Assembly: GCA_001695595.3 (NCBI GenBank)
Contig: MBPM02000011.1
Span: 434,001 to 498,000, forward strand
DNA length: 64,000 bases
Origin: Plasmopara viticola
Lineage: Eukaryota > Oomycota > Peronosporomycetes > Peronosporales > Peronosporaceae
Direction: 5' to 3'
Position numbers and translations under genes: made by a program. This document shows positions 35,086 to 46,747 of the stretch, piece by piece. The stretch's first letter is position 1; each line of letters begins with the position of its first letter. The notes under the pieces are model-generated. The model searched no databases. It was not told the DNA's origin and worked only from the letters and a program-made list of their open reading frames with translations.

Positions 35086-37224
35086 TTACTTCTTTTTTTC
35101 CTCCATCTTTTCTGCAAGCGCATCAATGGAGTTAAACTGGCGAGTCCAGCGCGTGTTGTAAAGGAACGGACGCAAATCGAAGCGGTTGTCATCCGGCGAG
35201 TAATTTTCAGCGTGGTACGATGGCGTCAATGTGGTCATTTTATGGCGATTAATGGAGTAATAGAAAAAAAATCGCTTGACCTTTGTCGCTACTTCAGCAG
35301 GCGCAACGTGACTCCACAGGTTTATCAATTTGCGAAACATCCAGTAAGGCCCACAACGGTCGATCTTGCGCAATCGGCCGAAAAATCCCAACTCATCGTA
35401 CGTCATCCCCATGTCGTCCTCATCTAATTGGGAATGGTCAGCGTCTTCTTCAGCATTCTTATCAGTCGGACGCAGCTCTGCCGTTGGAGGGGCTTCTTCA
35501 ATAGTGCGGAGGGTAGGATAGCGGTACTTGACAGCTGCCCAAAGAAGCAATTTCTTCAAATCGCCCTTCGAGACCGCACCAATCGGGTTCAAATCACCGC
35601 TGCTGCAATCATATTTGGTCATGTACCCACGCAGCGCCTCATCGACGTTGCCAGAACTCAGCACAAGGAGAAAACCAGTCTTTGAACGCACCCATGGCAA
35701 CAATTGAGCAAGTAGGTAAGCCATCACCATACGCAAGCGAGCTTGAATATTCTGAAGTGCAAGGTCCTCCTGCAAAGTACCTCCTCTCGAAAGATACTGA
35801 GGTGTCTTGCCTGTCAGAAACGAAAAGGTCTTCACGACAGCATCAACCATAGTATCCATACCCATACTGAGGTGATAACACCCGATCTCGCTGGCGAGTG
35901 TCGCCGCACGCTTTTTAGTAGCTGCGGAGCTGTTCAAAGTGCCCATGTAGGTCGTGTGGAGAACGTGCGAGGCCAAATCAGCTGGCATCAAAGGCTGGTA
36001 CACTTGATTTAACGTCCCTGTGATGCGCTGAACATCTCTTATAACCTGCTCGTCCCCCTTATTGGCAGCATCTACAACGAGGTGACACATTACACCGACA
36101 ATGCATGCCACAGATGACGAGTCCGCTCCACCTGAAAGAGGCAAGAAAAAACCGCTTCCTCCACTACGACGCAGGTAATCCCACATCCAGCAAGCCGGAC
36201 CGAGCGCAATCTCCTCCTCTGGTATGTGGTATTGAACGTCGATAGGGGCTGATGGCTGGGCAATCGACGTATCGTCATGGCACAAGCTGAAGTCAACATC
36301 GATCTTGGGAATGACGATGTCCAATGAACTCGCCTGTTCACTACGACTGCTAACAGAACCACGATATGATCGAACATCGTCGAGATCAACCGTGGCCGTA
36401 ATCACTTCCACGTCCTTGACTGAAAATTGCGAGCCCTGAGCAACCACTAGGCCGTTGACTACAATTACAGCACAGCCATCATAGTACAGACGACCACCAT
36501 CACAACCCTGCTGGTTGGCATACAAATACACGCCGCCGCTCTTTGTGGTTGCGCCACGGATGAGGTCCATGCGCTGGTGAAGCTTGCGCAGCTGATGATG
36601 CGATCCTGAGCCGTTACCAAAAATTTCCACACCTGCAAGACTGAGGTTAATGTGCGGACTGTCAGGGGTAAAAAGTTCCTCGCACGTTTCGGACGCACAC
36701 GACGTGTCGAGTGTGGACACGGCACCCGAGCCAAACGGCACGTGCACGACGCCTGTGAGTTTCTGCAGAGAGGCAGGAAGCACAAACTTGTCGAGACCGC
36801 GTGCATTCGACTTGTCTAAGTTAGGTTTCCAAGTTGTAAACCAGCGCGTCTCACGGTAGTTGCCGTCGTCAGCTAGAAAAAGCTTTGGACGGATAAACAC
36901 AATGCGCTGATTCAAGCAAAAGATGCGGCAATTGTACCGTACACCATTGTGCATGACGGGCATACCAATGTCACAGAGAATGTCATTGGTCACATCCGAG
37001 CGTAAAATACTCTCGAGCGACTGCCAGCAGTGGTAGAACGTGTCCTGCTCAAGAAAATGATCCTCGCAGCCGTAGCCGCAAACCTCCAGCTCGGGACCTA
37101 CGCGATAGCGCGCTCCGCGCTCCTTAGCTATGCGAATCGAATTAATGATACGCTCTAAGTTTCCATCGAAATCTAATGCCCACTGGTTCAGATTGCATGT
37201 GGCCACAGTTACCAGCGCACTCAT
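35086..37224 (-). CDS. NADSYN1: Glutamine-dependent NAD+ synthetase
   Basis: Single-exon 712-residue enzyme catalysing the last step of NAD+ synthesis: deamido-NAD+ plus glutamine and ATP to NAD+. The N-terminal nitrilase-type glutaminase domain shows the expected triad: Glu45 ([14 protein letters not shown]), Lys114 ([16 protein letters not shown]) and Cys181 ([13 protein letters not shown]), plus [14 protein letters not shown]. The C-terminal synthetase domain has the ATP-pyrophosphatase loop [14 protein letters not shown] (near residue 360), a [21 protein letters not shown] block and the eukaryote-type tail [10 protein letters not shown]. Length matches the fungal/animal QNS1/NADSYN1 family. 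ATG at 37224 begins [15 protein letters not shown], the usual N-terminus. Convergent with the AGC kinase and divergent from the GPCR-PIPK gene. Confidence 0.97.
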   Translation of the reverse strand: MSALVTVATCNLNQWALDFDGNLERIINSIRIAKERGARYRVGPELEVCGYGCEDHFLEQDTFYHCWQSLESILRSDVTNDILCDIGMPVMHNGVRYNCRIFCLNQRIVFIRPKLFLADDGNYRETRWFTTWKPNLDKSNARGLDKFVLPASLQKLTGVVHVPFGSGAVSTLDTSCASETCEELFTPDSPHINLSLAGVEIFGNGSGSHHQLRKLHQRMDLIRGATTKSGGVYLYANQQGCDGGRLYYDGCAVIVVNGLVVAQGSQFSVKDVEVITATVDLDDVRSYRGSVSSRSEQASSLDIVIPKIDVDFSLCHDDTSIAQPSAPIDVQYHIPEEEIALGPACWMWDYLRRSGGSGFFLPLSGGADSSSVACIVGVMCHLVVDAANKGDEQVIRDVQRITGTLNQVYQPLMPADLASHVLHTTYMGTLNSSAATKKRAATLASEIGCYHLSMGMDTMVDAVVKTFSFLTGKTPQYLSRGGTLQEDLALQNIQARLRMVMAYLLAQLLPWVRSKTGFLLVLSSGNVDEALRGYMTKYDCSSGDLNPIGAVSKGDLKKLLLWAAVKYRYPTLRTIEEAPPTAELRPTDKNAEEDADHSQLDEDDMGMTYDELGFFGRLRKIDRCGPYWMFRKLINLWSHVAPAEVATKVKRFFFYYSINRHKMTTLTPSYHAENYSPDDNRFDLRPFLYNTRWTRQFNSIDALAEKMEEKKK

Positions 37225-37646
37225 GCTTGCCTTTCGGTTTCAAAAGATGTGGATACTGATTTAGTGTGGACGACAAGTTCAATTGAATATTCCCAATAGT
37301 TTCAGACATGTTCATACTCAAGCTGGACAGCTAATAAATCAGACAAGAGATAGCTTTCAATCAGCCTTTAAATATCATTCGCAAAGTACGAATGAAGTTG
37401 CCTCGTAAGAAATACTACCACGTAGCAATAGGACCGCCCCTAGCCGTCATATCGACGACCATGGCTTACATAAGGCTTCTTCATGTTACCTAACGACGTT
37501 TTTACGATTTCACTGGTCAAAATCAATTTGTTGTCCTTTTTACAGCGCAATTATTGACTTATGCGCTCCGCCTAGGCACACGACTTTCAACTGGACGATT
37601 CGCAGGACGTTGGCAAGCCTTTACTGGGCTCACGCGACTCAGGGTG
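37225..37646. promoter_or_regulatory. Divergent upstream region, NAD synthetase / GPCR-PIPK
   Basis: 422 bp between the two ATGs; it must contain both promoters if the GPCR-PIPK start is correct. The frame of the right-hand gene is open from about 37554 without an ATG, and a ttttacag acceptor-like sequence precedes it, so a 5' non-coding or coding exon could also lie here. No conserved core promoter element was assigned. Confidence 0.45.
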
Positions 37647-40040
37647 ATGGCGGTGTGCATCCCTGACTCGTCGCTTAACGTGCTGACGGAATCAAGTGTG
37701 GCCGGATCGAGCGACAGCACCACCTTCTTTAGCACTGTCAGCGGCAGCACCGACGATGGGGTCGTGCAACTCGAGAACGAGTTTCCTGGTGCTGTGGCTA
37801 TCTTGACAGGCATGAATCTGCTATCTTTGCTGGGTTTTACCTTCGTTCTCGTCACGTATCTCCTTTTTCCACCCGTGCGCAAACAACACTCGTCACTGAT
37901 TGTGTGGGTCGCACTCTTGGGCATGCTCTACCATGGCACCGTGCTGTCTCAGAGATCCGCAACCTTTGGTACCTGCTGCTCTACGGCCTTTTTAATACAG
38001 AGCGCGCTACTTGCTCATGAACTTTACGTTTTTGCGCTTGCGTTCAACTTCTATTTCACCACCAAGTTTCCTTTTCGTTCCTCGCGATGGCTTAATCCGA
38101 TCTACCATGGTGTCGTCTGGGCCATCAGTGCTGCTGTCAACATTGTTGCCTGGAAGATGGGAACAGGGCATATAAGTTCCTATGGCTTTTGCTGGTACGC
38201 GACCGAGAACGACATTTATAACGACGAGGGCGAATTTATCTTGCTGGAAATTTTCTTTATTCCAATCTGTGTAGGGTATTGTGTGAGCATCGGCTGCTAC
38301 ATTCTAGCCACTAAACGTGTTCGGCTCACCTTAAGTGGGAAGACTTGTACAAAATTGGACCTCATGCGCAGCTTTCTATTCTGTAGCTTTTCATTGTGGA
38401 TAGTCGTGATCATTCCATTTATCCTGCGGCATCGCAACGTAGTTACCACTAACTCATCTGGAGAAAAGAGCCTTCGCTTTGTCGGGCGATTGGCAATTGC
38501 ATCTATAGGCTTAGGCAGCGCAATTCTTTGGACAAAGTTCGTGAGCACTCTCAAGACATTCAAGCTATGGCAACGACGTAATTGGGACGACTACTTTAAG
38601 GAATACGACGCCTCGTGGGTACTTCGTCGTAATATTTTGTATTTTGCTACTGAAGGTATTCAAGTAGGTGCAAGTAATGCGAAGGGGACTTCAGAAAACG
38701 AGAACATCAATCCCAATGTCGAGTCAATCTTCTCGTTCACGCAGCGGTCAGGTATCTTTCCATGGCAGCTACGACTTGGTGCCGTATCGCAAACCCCGAG
38801 TGTGTTGTCATTTGAATTGGACTGTGCTACGTCAGGTCAGACGGCACTCTTCCGTGACTTTGAGCCTGAGGTATTTTACGAAATCCGACGAATGGCCGGC
38901 ATCACTCGTGAGAGTTATATGCAATCGTTCAAGGGAAGCACACGTGAGCGCTTTAGTGAAGGCAAAAGTGGATCTTTCCTTTACTATACGGGTGACCAGA
39001 CATACATTCTTAAGACGTGCACACCAGCTGAGCAAAAGTATCTTCTCTATATTTTACCGCAGTATATGGCACACCTTCGCCGCAACCCAAATAGTTACCT
39101 TTGCCGTTATGTGGGTTGTCATGAGGTAGTCATGGAGCATCACTCGGTTTTGTTTATTGTACTGACAAACATCCTAAACAATCCAAGTGTGAATATTGAT
39201 GAGCTTTATGATCTCAAGGGCGCGTGGGTTGGTCGTCATTGCGGTGATTCACCTAGTGGGACTCAGCGGGTGTGCAAGTTTTGCGGCCATGATTTCGTTG
39301 TGGGAATGTCCGAAGAGGTGTGCTTGCAGAACCCATATGCTGGATATGGTCATACTGAATTTGTTGTAGGGAAAGATCTTAACTGGTCGTGTCGCCGCCT
39401 TGGTCTTCCTTCGGATGTCGCTGAACAACTGGGCAGTCAATTATACGCCGACACGGAGTTCTTACAACGTATGAATTCGATGGACTACAGTTTAGTAATT
39501 GGCTTGAGTCGTCACAAGGCATTTTCTTCTTCCAGCGGGGGGGGAACGGTGCTCTCACGGAGCGGCGGTCCACCGGTAAAAGGAAATTTATTTATTGGTG
39601 GAAACAGTAGCGACGAGGCCAGCTACTTGGAATTCATGAGTCCTAACGGTGCAATATTCCAAGGACTTAGGCCTCCAAGGAGAAACGCGACGGCATTCTG
39701 TGCCGACGCTTGTGTCGTGAACATGGGCATTATTGACATTTTGACTCCATGGTCCTTTAAAAAAAGTGTCGAGCGCTGGATGCGTGTAAATTTACAATGT
39801 CGTGATGCAAAGGGAATTTCCTGTATGAAGCCCATTCCATACGCAGATCGCTTTCGCTATAACGTTATTGACCCTGTCATCTTCGGTCGCCGTTTAGGTT
39901 CTAAGAAACGCTTCTCGGAAAAACAACAAGGGGAGTCAATTATGGTGGACTTTACGAGCATGTCTATGGACGTAAATTTTTCTGTGGATATTGCGAACTT
40001 GTCGGTGGACACAACGTCAAACCTTTCAATGGAGATATAA
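37647..40040 (+). CDS. GPCR-phosphatidylinositol phosphate kinase fusion (GPCR-PIPK, GK)
   Basis: A single-exon protein of about 797 residues from the ATG at 37647. The N-terminal third has seven hydrophobic segments (LLSLLGFTFVLVTYLLF; IVWVALLGMLYHGTV; SALLAHELYVFALAFNFYF; GVVWAISAAVNIVAW; EIFFIPICVGYCVSIGCYIL; LFCSFSLWIVVIIPFIL; AIASIGLGSAILW), a receptor-like 7TM unit. After a conserved linker with FKEYDASWVLRR comes a PIP-kinase catalytic domain: SGSFLYYTGDQTYILKT, NSYLCRYVGCHEV, YDLKGAWVGRH, MNSMDYSLVIGL and MGIIDILTPWSFKKSVERW. The fold is expected to phosphorylate a phosphatidylinositol phosphate at the membrane. This fusion is known from Dictyostelium RpkA and a gene family in Phytophthora, where members affect development and infection. 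The ligand is unknown. Which paralogue this is cannot be said. Confidence 0.93.
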   Translation: MAVCIPDSSLNVLTESSVAGSSDSTTFFSTVSGSTDDGVVQLENEFPGAVAILTGMNLLSLLGFTFVLVTYLLFPPVRKQHSSLIVWVALLGMLYHGTVLSQRSATFGTCCSTAFLIQSALLAHELYVFALAFNFYFTTKFPFRSSRWLNPIYHGVVWAISAAVNIVAWKMGTGHISSYGFCWYATENDIYNDEGEFILLEIFFIPICVGYCVSIGCYILATKRVRLTLSGKTCTKLDLMRSFLFCSFSLWIVVIIPFILRHRNVVTTNSSGEKSLRFVGRLAIASIGLGSAILWTKFVSTLKTFKLWQRRNWDDYFKEYDASWVLRRNILYFATEGIQVGASNAKGTSENENINPNVESIFSFTQRSGIFPWQLRLGAVSQTPSVLSFELDCATSGQTALFRDFEPEVFYEIRRMAGITRESYMQSFKGSTRERFSEGKSGSFLYYTGDQTYILKTCTPAEQKYLLYILPQYMAHLRRNPNSYLCRYVGCHEVVMEHHSVLFIVLTNILNNPSVNIDELYDLKGAWVGRHCGDSPSGTQRVCKFCGHDFVVGMSEEVCLQNPYAGYGHTEFVVGKDLNWSCRRLGLPSDVAEQLGSQLYADTEFLQRMNSMDYSLVIGLSRHKAFSSSSGGGTVLSRSGGPPVKGNLFIGGNSSDEASYLEFMSPNGAIFQGLRPPRRNATAFCADACVVNMGIIDILTPWSFKKSVERWMRVNLQCRDAKGISCMKPIPYADRFRYNVIDPVIFGRRLGSKKRFSEKQQGESIMVDFTSMSMDVNFSVDIANLSVDTTSNLSMEI

Positions 40041-40120
40041 AATTTATCAAAATTTACACATTATCTAAACACACAAAGGAATGATTCTACTGCCTCAATT
40101 TTAATCATTAATAAATGAGA

Positions 40121-40770
40121 CTATTGAAGGCTGATGCAGTAGACCGTGAGCACGCAAGTCATGGTCGCGTTCTCCCATCGAATTGACACACTTCCTGAAA
40201 TTTTAGTCACAAAATACGTAATTATGGTGTCCATTGCAAGCAGAATGGCGTCTTGTACTCACCGTCTCGTTCAGCGTCCCAAAAACACGACGAGTTAGTG
40301 TGATAGCTAGCATTTCTCTTCTGTAGGATCGTGCAATTTACTGTAGCAGCATCCATAGTACGAGCATACTTAGTCGTTTCCGTATTTAATTTTGCTTGGA
40401 CCTATATAATAATTTGCAAATGAAGCGCAACACTGCTGCATACACCCGCACCGATATATTTGAATCCAGCCGAGCCGTTGGCCACGCCTTTTAGCTCCTT
40501 TAAACACTGTGATGAGATGTCCGTCGTCCATTGGTGCACGTCCGCTGCATGATAATTGTGGCCAGCCAAGATTTTATCGGGGATCTGCATGCCGCGTAAG
40601 CTTAAACTCTTTGATGCCATATTACTGCTTTTCAAACCTCCTGAGTGATCTTTTTGACTTCGCTCTGAATCTTGTGGAACTCGTACTGCAGCACCGAATA
40701 GCACACACGGTCAAATCTTAAAAATTTGCTGCACTAGGTCGCTGCGGTTACTGACAGTAGCGTTTTCCAT
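40121..40770 (-). CDS. DYNLT1: Tctex-type cytoplasmic dynein light chain
   Basis: A five-exon gene reconstructed by splicing: complement of 40756-40770, 40638-40685, 40452-40584, 40263-40340 and 40121-40194, all junctions GT-AG and in phase, giving 115 residues, the family's usual length. The first exon has only five codons. Visible features: FHKIQSEVKKITQE helix, HQWTTDISSQCLKEL (typical VNQWTxxIVEQCLKxL), GFKYI strand followed by CTILQKRN, SSCFWDAERDGS and SIRWENATM, then a terminal VLTVYCI strand. These are dynein light chain Tctex hallmarks, so it is expected to dimerise on the dynein intermediate chain for cargo transport. It ends 80 bp from the GPCR-PIPK stop and starts 203 bp from the Raptor ATG. 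The short first exon is the least certain part. Confidence 0.87.
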
Positions 40771-40973
40771 TATGATCTTTTGGCGCTTTGAAGGGCGATC
40801 GGAACTCATGCACAATCATAAGCCCTCGCGCTTAAGTTCGCATCGGACTTATTAAGTGCGCTTTTTAAGTCCACGTCCATCCTGAAGCCCGAAAATCGCT
40901 CGCACGTATTGCACTCTCTGTGAAGATATTCTTTAGCACTGGCAGGCTCGGTAATTACAAAACGGGCTAGACT
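40771..40973. promoter_or_regulatory. Divergent promoter region, dynein light chain / Raptor
   Basis: 203 bp between the inferred start codons of two divergent genes; presumably both core promoters lie here. No specific motif was assigned. Confidence 0.5.
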
Positions 40974-43900
40974 ATGGCAGTGACATCGCAGTCAAATACG
41001 TTCGCGTCGCCGAGCAGTTCAACTGCTGACAACGGGTTTAAGCCTCTTAGTATGAGTGTAAAAAGACGGAGCAAGCGCTCTGGCGGGCTCCGCTTTGCAC
41101 AAGATGCGGAGCAAGTGAACAAAGAGGACGTTCCTTTCAAAAAGGTCGACATTTTGCCATGGCGCATGCGCGAACGCATGAAAACAATGGACGTGGCGCT
41201 GGTCCTGTGCTTAAATATTGGTACAGATCCCCCGGATGTGGAGAAGTCAACACCTTGTGCTCGTAAAGAGTGTTGGGTAGACCCGTTCTCCATGCCAGCC
41301 AAGAAGGCAATCGAGACGATTGGCAACACGCTACAGTCACAATACGAACGCTGGCAGCCACGCGCCCGCTATAAGCAGACGTTGGATCCAACAGTGGAAA
41401 AGATCCGCGAGCTTTGTGTGAATCGACGAAGATTAGCCAAGCACGACCGTGTGCTATTTCACTACAATGGTCATGGTGTCCCTCGACCAACGCAGAATGG
41501 AGAGGTTTGGGTGTTCAATAAAAGCTATACGCAATACATCCCACTACTTGTGTACGACTTGCAGTCGTGGGTGGGGACGCCGTCGATCTACGTTTTTGAC
41601 TGTTCGGCAGCAGGCGTACTACTTAGCCACTTTACGTCGCCCCCCACGACAACAATCCAAATGCATGGACGTAATGGAAGCCCATTAGCTAATGAAGCCA
41701 TCGTGCTGGTAGCTTGTGCTGCGGATGAGCTGCTACCGATGAATCCAGAATTATGTGCAGACGTGTTTACTTCTTGCCTGACAACTCCGATAACTGTCGC
41801 CTTGCGGTGGTTTATTTCGCAGAACGAGCTGTCAATGGCTCATTTGGGCACTAACTTCATTGAACGTATTCCCGGAAAACTCACCGACAGGAAGACACCT
41901 TTAGGGGAGCTCAATTGGATTTTTACGGCAATTACTGACACGATTGCGTGGAATATGTTGCCCCGTGAGCTTTTTCAAAAGTTGTTTCGACAGGACTTAC
42001 TTGTAGCTTCGCTCTTTCGCAACTTTTTGTTGGCAGAGCGTATAATGAAATCGGAAGGTTGTTCGCCGTGCTCGCTACCTGCTTTACCACCAACAAACCA
42101 CCACTCGCTGTGGCGCTCGTGGGACTTAGCGGCCGAAATTTGCTTAAATCAACTTTACAAGTTGTCGAATCCGTACCCAAACGTTGACATGAGCTTTCAG
42201 CCTTCACAATTTTTCGCTGAGCAGCTGACAGCGTTTGAAGTCTGGTTGCAGTTCGGGTCTTCAGATAAGCCTCCACCACAACAGTTGCCAATGGTGTTGC
42301 AAGTCCTTTTAAGCCAAGTTCATCGCCTTCGTGCCCTCGTGCTACTAAAAAAGTTTTTAGACTTAGGGCCGTGGGCAGTCAATCTGGCTCTATCGGTCGG
42401 TATTTTTCCGTACGTACTAAAGCTGCTCCAGTCTCCAGCAAACGAGCTTCGCCAAGTGCTCGTATTTATTTGGTCGAAAATTTTGGCGTTGGACTCTAGC
42501 TGCCAAGTGGATCTAGTAAAAGATGATGGTCATTCCTACTTTATAACGCACCTTGCTGCTGGACTTCACAACAATGCAGGAAACCAGACCAGCGCCTACA
42601 GCGCTGCAAGTAGTTTGATGCCTCCAGAGCAAAAAGTAATGGCAGCTTTTATCATCTCAGTGATCTGCAAGAACTACCTGCCTGGCCAAAAAAGTTGCTT
42701 GCCGCAGTACGTGCACAAAATTTGCATTAATTTGCTGCAAGATCCAGAGGAAGAAGTGCGCAAGTGGGTGTGCTTGTGTCTCGCAAATTTATGGGAAAAT
42801 TTCGACGACGCAAAGCGTATCGTAGTGGAAGACAAAGTACCTCAAATCCTTGGTACCACCCTCAGTGACGATCACCCAGAAGTGCGAGCAGCTGCCGCCT
42901 ATGCACTTGGAACATTAGTTGGTTTTCAATGTGACCCAAACACAATCGGCAAACAGATTGACAAGACCCGCTTAGAAGATTATCTTCGGCAGCGAGCTCA
43001 CGCTGATATTGTTGTAGCTTTGGAGTTGTTGCGGGGATGCCGAGATGGGTCTCCCTTGGTTCGCCAGGAGAGTGTGCTGGCTCTTGCAAATGTGATTCTT
43101 CACAACTACCACCAATCAAGATTTGAATTGGTTGCCAAGCACTTTAAAAATCAGCCAGCGAGTTCTCCGGTAACATCCACAACCCGTCGAAATCCTTCTC
43201 CGGCTGAGATGAAATTCAAGCACGGTAAAGACCCGTCGCAATTACAAGAAAATACTAGCGACACGAGTCTCACATGTAGTACAGATATGTTTGTGGACGA
43301 GGAGCTTTTCGATGACATTGGCGAAGATGCTAAGTACTATGCTCAAATTTGGCACGTGCTTAAGGAAATGCAATCGAGAGATCCATTTCCTTGTGTGGTG
43401 GATGCCGTGAAAGCTGTTGTTAGCTTTGTGAACGCGAGTATCTTGGAAGCTGAGCAAAACCAGCTACGAAAAAACGGTCAAACAGGACATGCATTGGCTT
43501 CTCCTCCGCGTAGTTTAAAGAATCCTGAAAGTTTTTCGTCTTTACGTTCGGATAGTATCAATGTTGCTGCGTCAGATCAAGAAAATACTGAGTCCGAATC
43601 GATTTCCTTTGCTCAACCTCAGCGATCGGATGGCACCATCTCCGAAAGTGTTTCAACAAATATTAATCAAGGCAGCCTAATGAAAGCTCCGGACAAGCAT
43701 GTGCAACCTTCTACGCCAGCTCTGAAAGGACTGCGGTCAGCTGCATCGGTGGGAAACTTTCAGCAGTTTCAAAGCAAATTCCACCAACAAGAAATTACCA
43801 ATCCAATTATTGCTGGTGACATACAAGCTGTGCCACCGCCTCCTATGAGTACAGGTAGTTTCATGAGTCAAGCCCAATATCGCGGACAAAATTCTTCTCA

Positions 43901-45464
43901 GATGGTAGGAGGATTTAAAGTCTCATCCAGTGGTCCACCTAGAAAGAAGGACATAAGCGGTGTATTGCCAGGGCATGCTCCTACTTTGCTCGAACGTTAC
44001 AGTCGTCACGAACATTTTCCGTCAAGTCTCATATCGACCTATTACGAACGACATAAAGCTCAATTTAACGAGCCCAGTCTGGATCCCGTGGAAGAGGATG
44101 AGGATCCACTCAGTGAAAAGGGCGCAGAAAGGTGGGAACGTTGTCGTCGCTACGACCGAATTCGAAATGCCGCTTCAAAGCTCGCGCCTGGTTTTACGTC
44201 ACATCATGCAACGTCAAAGACCGAATTACTTGGTAACCCACCCAATTTTTCTCCGTCCTCGCCCTTTGAATATGATGCCATGCGCCGTGTGTCAACTTTT
44301 GGTGATCAGGAAGAAGTAAAGGAGTTTACGTTGAATCTCCGTCAGCGTGCTGTGCTGAATAACGACGCAGAGATGACGTCTCTGTTGCTCTTTCATCCCT
44401 ATGAGACAATGCTTTTTGTTGCTGACGAAAAAGATCAAATTTCACTTTACAATTTTGAGGAAACGGAGACGAAAGTATTGAGTTTCGGTAATCGAAATCC
44501 ACCTGGGTAAGTGTGCAATTGTACAAGTGATTAAATGTGGCTAATGTCTTGTATGCTGACATGACAGCTCGCGGTTGACCTCGTTAAATTGGATAAATGA
44601 GACAGAGGAGAGCTTGTTGACATGCGGCTCTGACGACGGTGTAATCAAGATTTACTATGGTCTGCATAGTCCTCATCCACCCGTAGGCAGTCCAAAGCTC
44701 GTGTCGGCGTTTGTCGCAGTGCCGGATTTGGTACCCGGAACTCGCGGATCGGGTCTTGTAATGAATTGGCAGCAAGCCGCTGGCATGATGTATGCTGGTG
44801 GGAACTCGGGCATGCTCCGTGGTTGGAATCTGCGACAAGAAAAGTGTATTTCTGCGATATCTACTCAAACGGACTCTTGTATCACTAGCATGGCAAGCGA
44901 CCCGAGTATCACTGGATTGCTGGTGGCTGGTTTTGGTGATGGCACTTTACGGATATTTGACTCACGTAGCAGGCCAGAGTATGCAATTAAAATGACCATG
45001 AAAGAACACTCGTCTTGGGTGGTGCAAACCCATTTATATGCTGGGCGGAATGAACTTCTCACGGGATCCGTGACTGGCGAGCTGAAATTTTGGGATATGA
45101 GGTACCCGAAGAATAGTGTCAAGTCACTGGAAGCGCATCGATCACCAATGACTGCCCTCGCTGTTCACAACTATGCTCCAATATTCGCAAGGTACATTTG
45201 ACTGCATAATAAGTACACTACTTGCGACTACTACAATCACACTAATTCCTGTACTAATTGGCGTGAAAATTTAGTGGTTCGCACAACCAATTTATCAAGG
45301 TATTCCGAAGCGACGGCGAGCAGTTAGCTCTCATCCGCTACCACGAAGGATTTTTGGGCGAACGGATTGGTCCCGTTTCATGTTTAGCGTTCCATTCACA
45401 TCGGCTGTTTTTGGCTGCAGGAGCTACCGATTCTGTAATTGCTGTCTATTCGAGCGACAAGTAA
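40974..45464 (+). CDS. RPTOR: Raptor, regulatory subunit of TOR complex 1
   Basis: Three exons, 40974-44506, 44568-45191 and 45275-45464, introns 61 and 83 nt, 1448 residues. Raptor binds TOR kinase and recruits substrates in TORC1. The N-terminus carries the caspase-like RNC domain: ILPWRMRERMKTMDVALVLC, HYNGHGVPRPTQNGEVWVF and YVFDCSAAG. HEAT/ARM-like helices follow (CICLANLWENFD-type, DDHPEVRAAAAYALGTLVGF, RQESVLALANVI). A low-complexity linker spans about residues 740-1050. The C-terminus is a WD40 propeller: GSDDGVIKIY, GMLRGWNLRQEKC, GFGDGTLRIFDSRS, TGSVTGELKFWDMRYP and a final AVYSSDK. The ATG at 40974 gives a short disordered lead. The TAA stop lies within gtaagc, a donor-like context, so alternative splicing beyond the stop is formally possible. 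With the amino-acid transporter and AGC kinase it is one of several nutrient-signalling genes in this window. Confidence 0.96.
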
Positions 45465-45624
45465 GCTTTGATCCAATGGATCCAGAAAGGATATAAAAGC
45501 ATTTTTTAATCACGCTGGTGACTAAAGTCGGAGTTGTAATTGCACATCGACCAGATCGCTAAATCATTTCAACACTTAAATGGCGTGCATTTGACCTCCA
45601 AATCTCTTCCAATCAGCTGCTGGA

Positions 45625-46747
45625 TTACTTCGGAATTTTGGCGCTCAGAAAGCGGTCACGGTCATGTTTCGCGTTGTAGTTGGTATTTGGTCCAGCCGGA
45701 ACAATGCCGTAGGTGTTTAGGTGAGGGTGGGAGCCGTAGTAGTGAAGTTTAATGTGCTGCATGAGAATCTTATTGTCAATCGACTTGGCCACGTATGGGA
45801 ATTGATAAATGTCGCGCGTGTACTGCAAAAATAGCACAAACATTCATGACATTTAAATTCCATCGTCGCCATATATAATCGAAATCGTTGTCACTTACGT
45901 TAAGCAGGTTCGGGTACTCTTTGATCATTTTCTTGTTCGTCTTAAAGTGCACGTGGTAGACTTCATCAAAGCGAATGAGCGTCGCGAACAAGCGCACATC
46001 TGCCTCAGTAAACACATCCCCCACCAAGAAACGCTGCTTGGATAAAATCTCCTCCGCGCGGTCAAGGCTCTCGAATAGCCTATCAACAGCCTGGTCGTAT
46101 GCGGATTGCGAGGACGAGAAGCCGCACTTGTAAACACCATTATTAATATCGTTGTAGATCCACTCGTTTACTTCGTCGATCTGCTCGCGCAACTTCACCG
46201 GGTAAAGATCCACATTTGACGAAACAAGGGTGTTAAATGATGAGTTGAAGATGCGGATGATGTCGGAAGACTCATTGGAAACAATAGTCTTGTTAATCTT
46301 ATCCCATAGGATCGGTACGGTGTAGCGTGTGTTACCTTCCGAGCACATCTCGTATAGATCGCGCACGTACTGCGCATTGTTGACCGTGTCCGGAATTGCG
46401 CCCTCAGACGAGTACTGACCGAGCCCCGACGGTCCAGAAAGCCACGGAGTCTCTTTTGGGTTAGCAAAGACCCAACCTATGTGCTGGTCCTCTTGGTCGT
46501 TTGGACGTGTGCGCTGAAAGACGGGGTGCACGATCGAGAGGCCGATCATACCCTGCAGGCCTTTCATGTAAAGAGTGATCAACGTGCGGTGCGCCCATGG
46601 ACACGCAAGTGAAATGTATAGATGGTATCGGTTTTTCTCGGCAGGGAACTTAGCGTCAGCCTTAGCTTCAATCCAATGTCGGAATTTGCTGGGATCTCGG
46701 ACGAACGATCCCGTCTTAGAGACGGCCCACATGCTCTTGGATGTCAT
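45625..46747 (-). CDS. Glutathionyl-hydroquinone reductase-type GST (ECM4/GTO family)
   Basis: Two exons, complement(45899-46747) and complement(45625-45822), joined across a 76-nt intron (gtaagt...tttgcag), 348 residues. The N-terminal thioredoxin fold has the catalytic Cys in SLACPWAHRTLI, the signature of omega/xi-class enzymes that reduce glutathionyl-hydroquinones and dehydroascorbate. Other family blocks: HPVFQRTRPNDQ, YTVPILWDKINKTIVSNESS, VDLYPVKLREQIDEVNEWIY and the C-terminal helical domain with FLVGDVFTEADVRLFATLIR. The second exon adds the closing segment IKLHYYGSHPHLN and GPNTNYNAKHDR, typical of the family. Probably cytosolic, in redox detoxification. Converges with Raptor. Confidence 0.93.

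Noticed and set aside
44575..45201. WD40 frame as a separate gene
   Set aside because: It joins in phase to the preceding Raptor exon and forms the C-terminal propeller.
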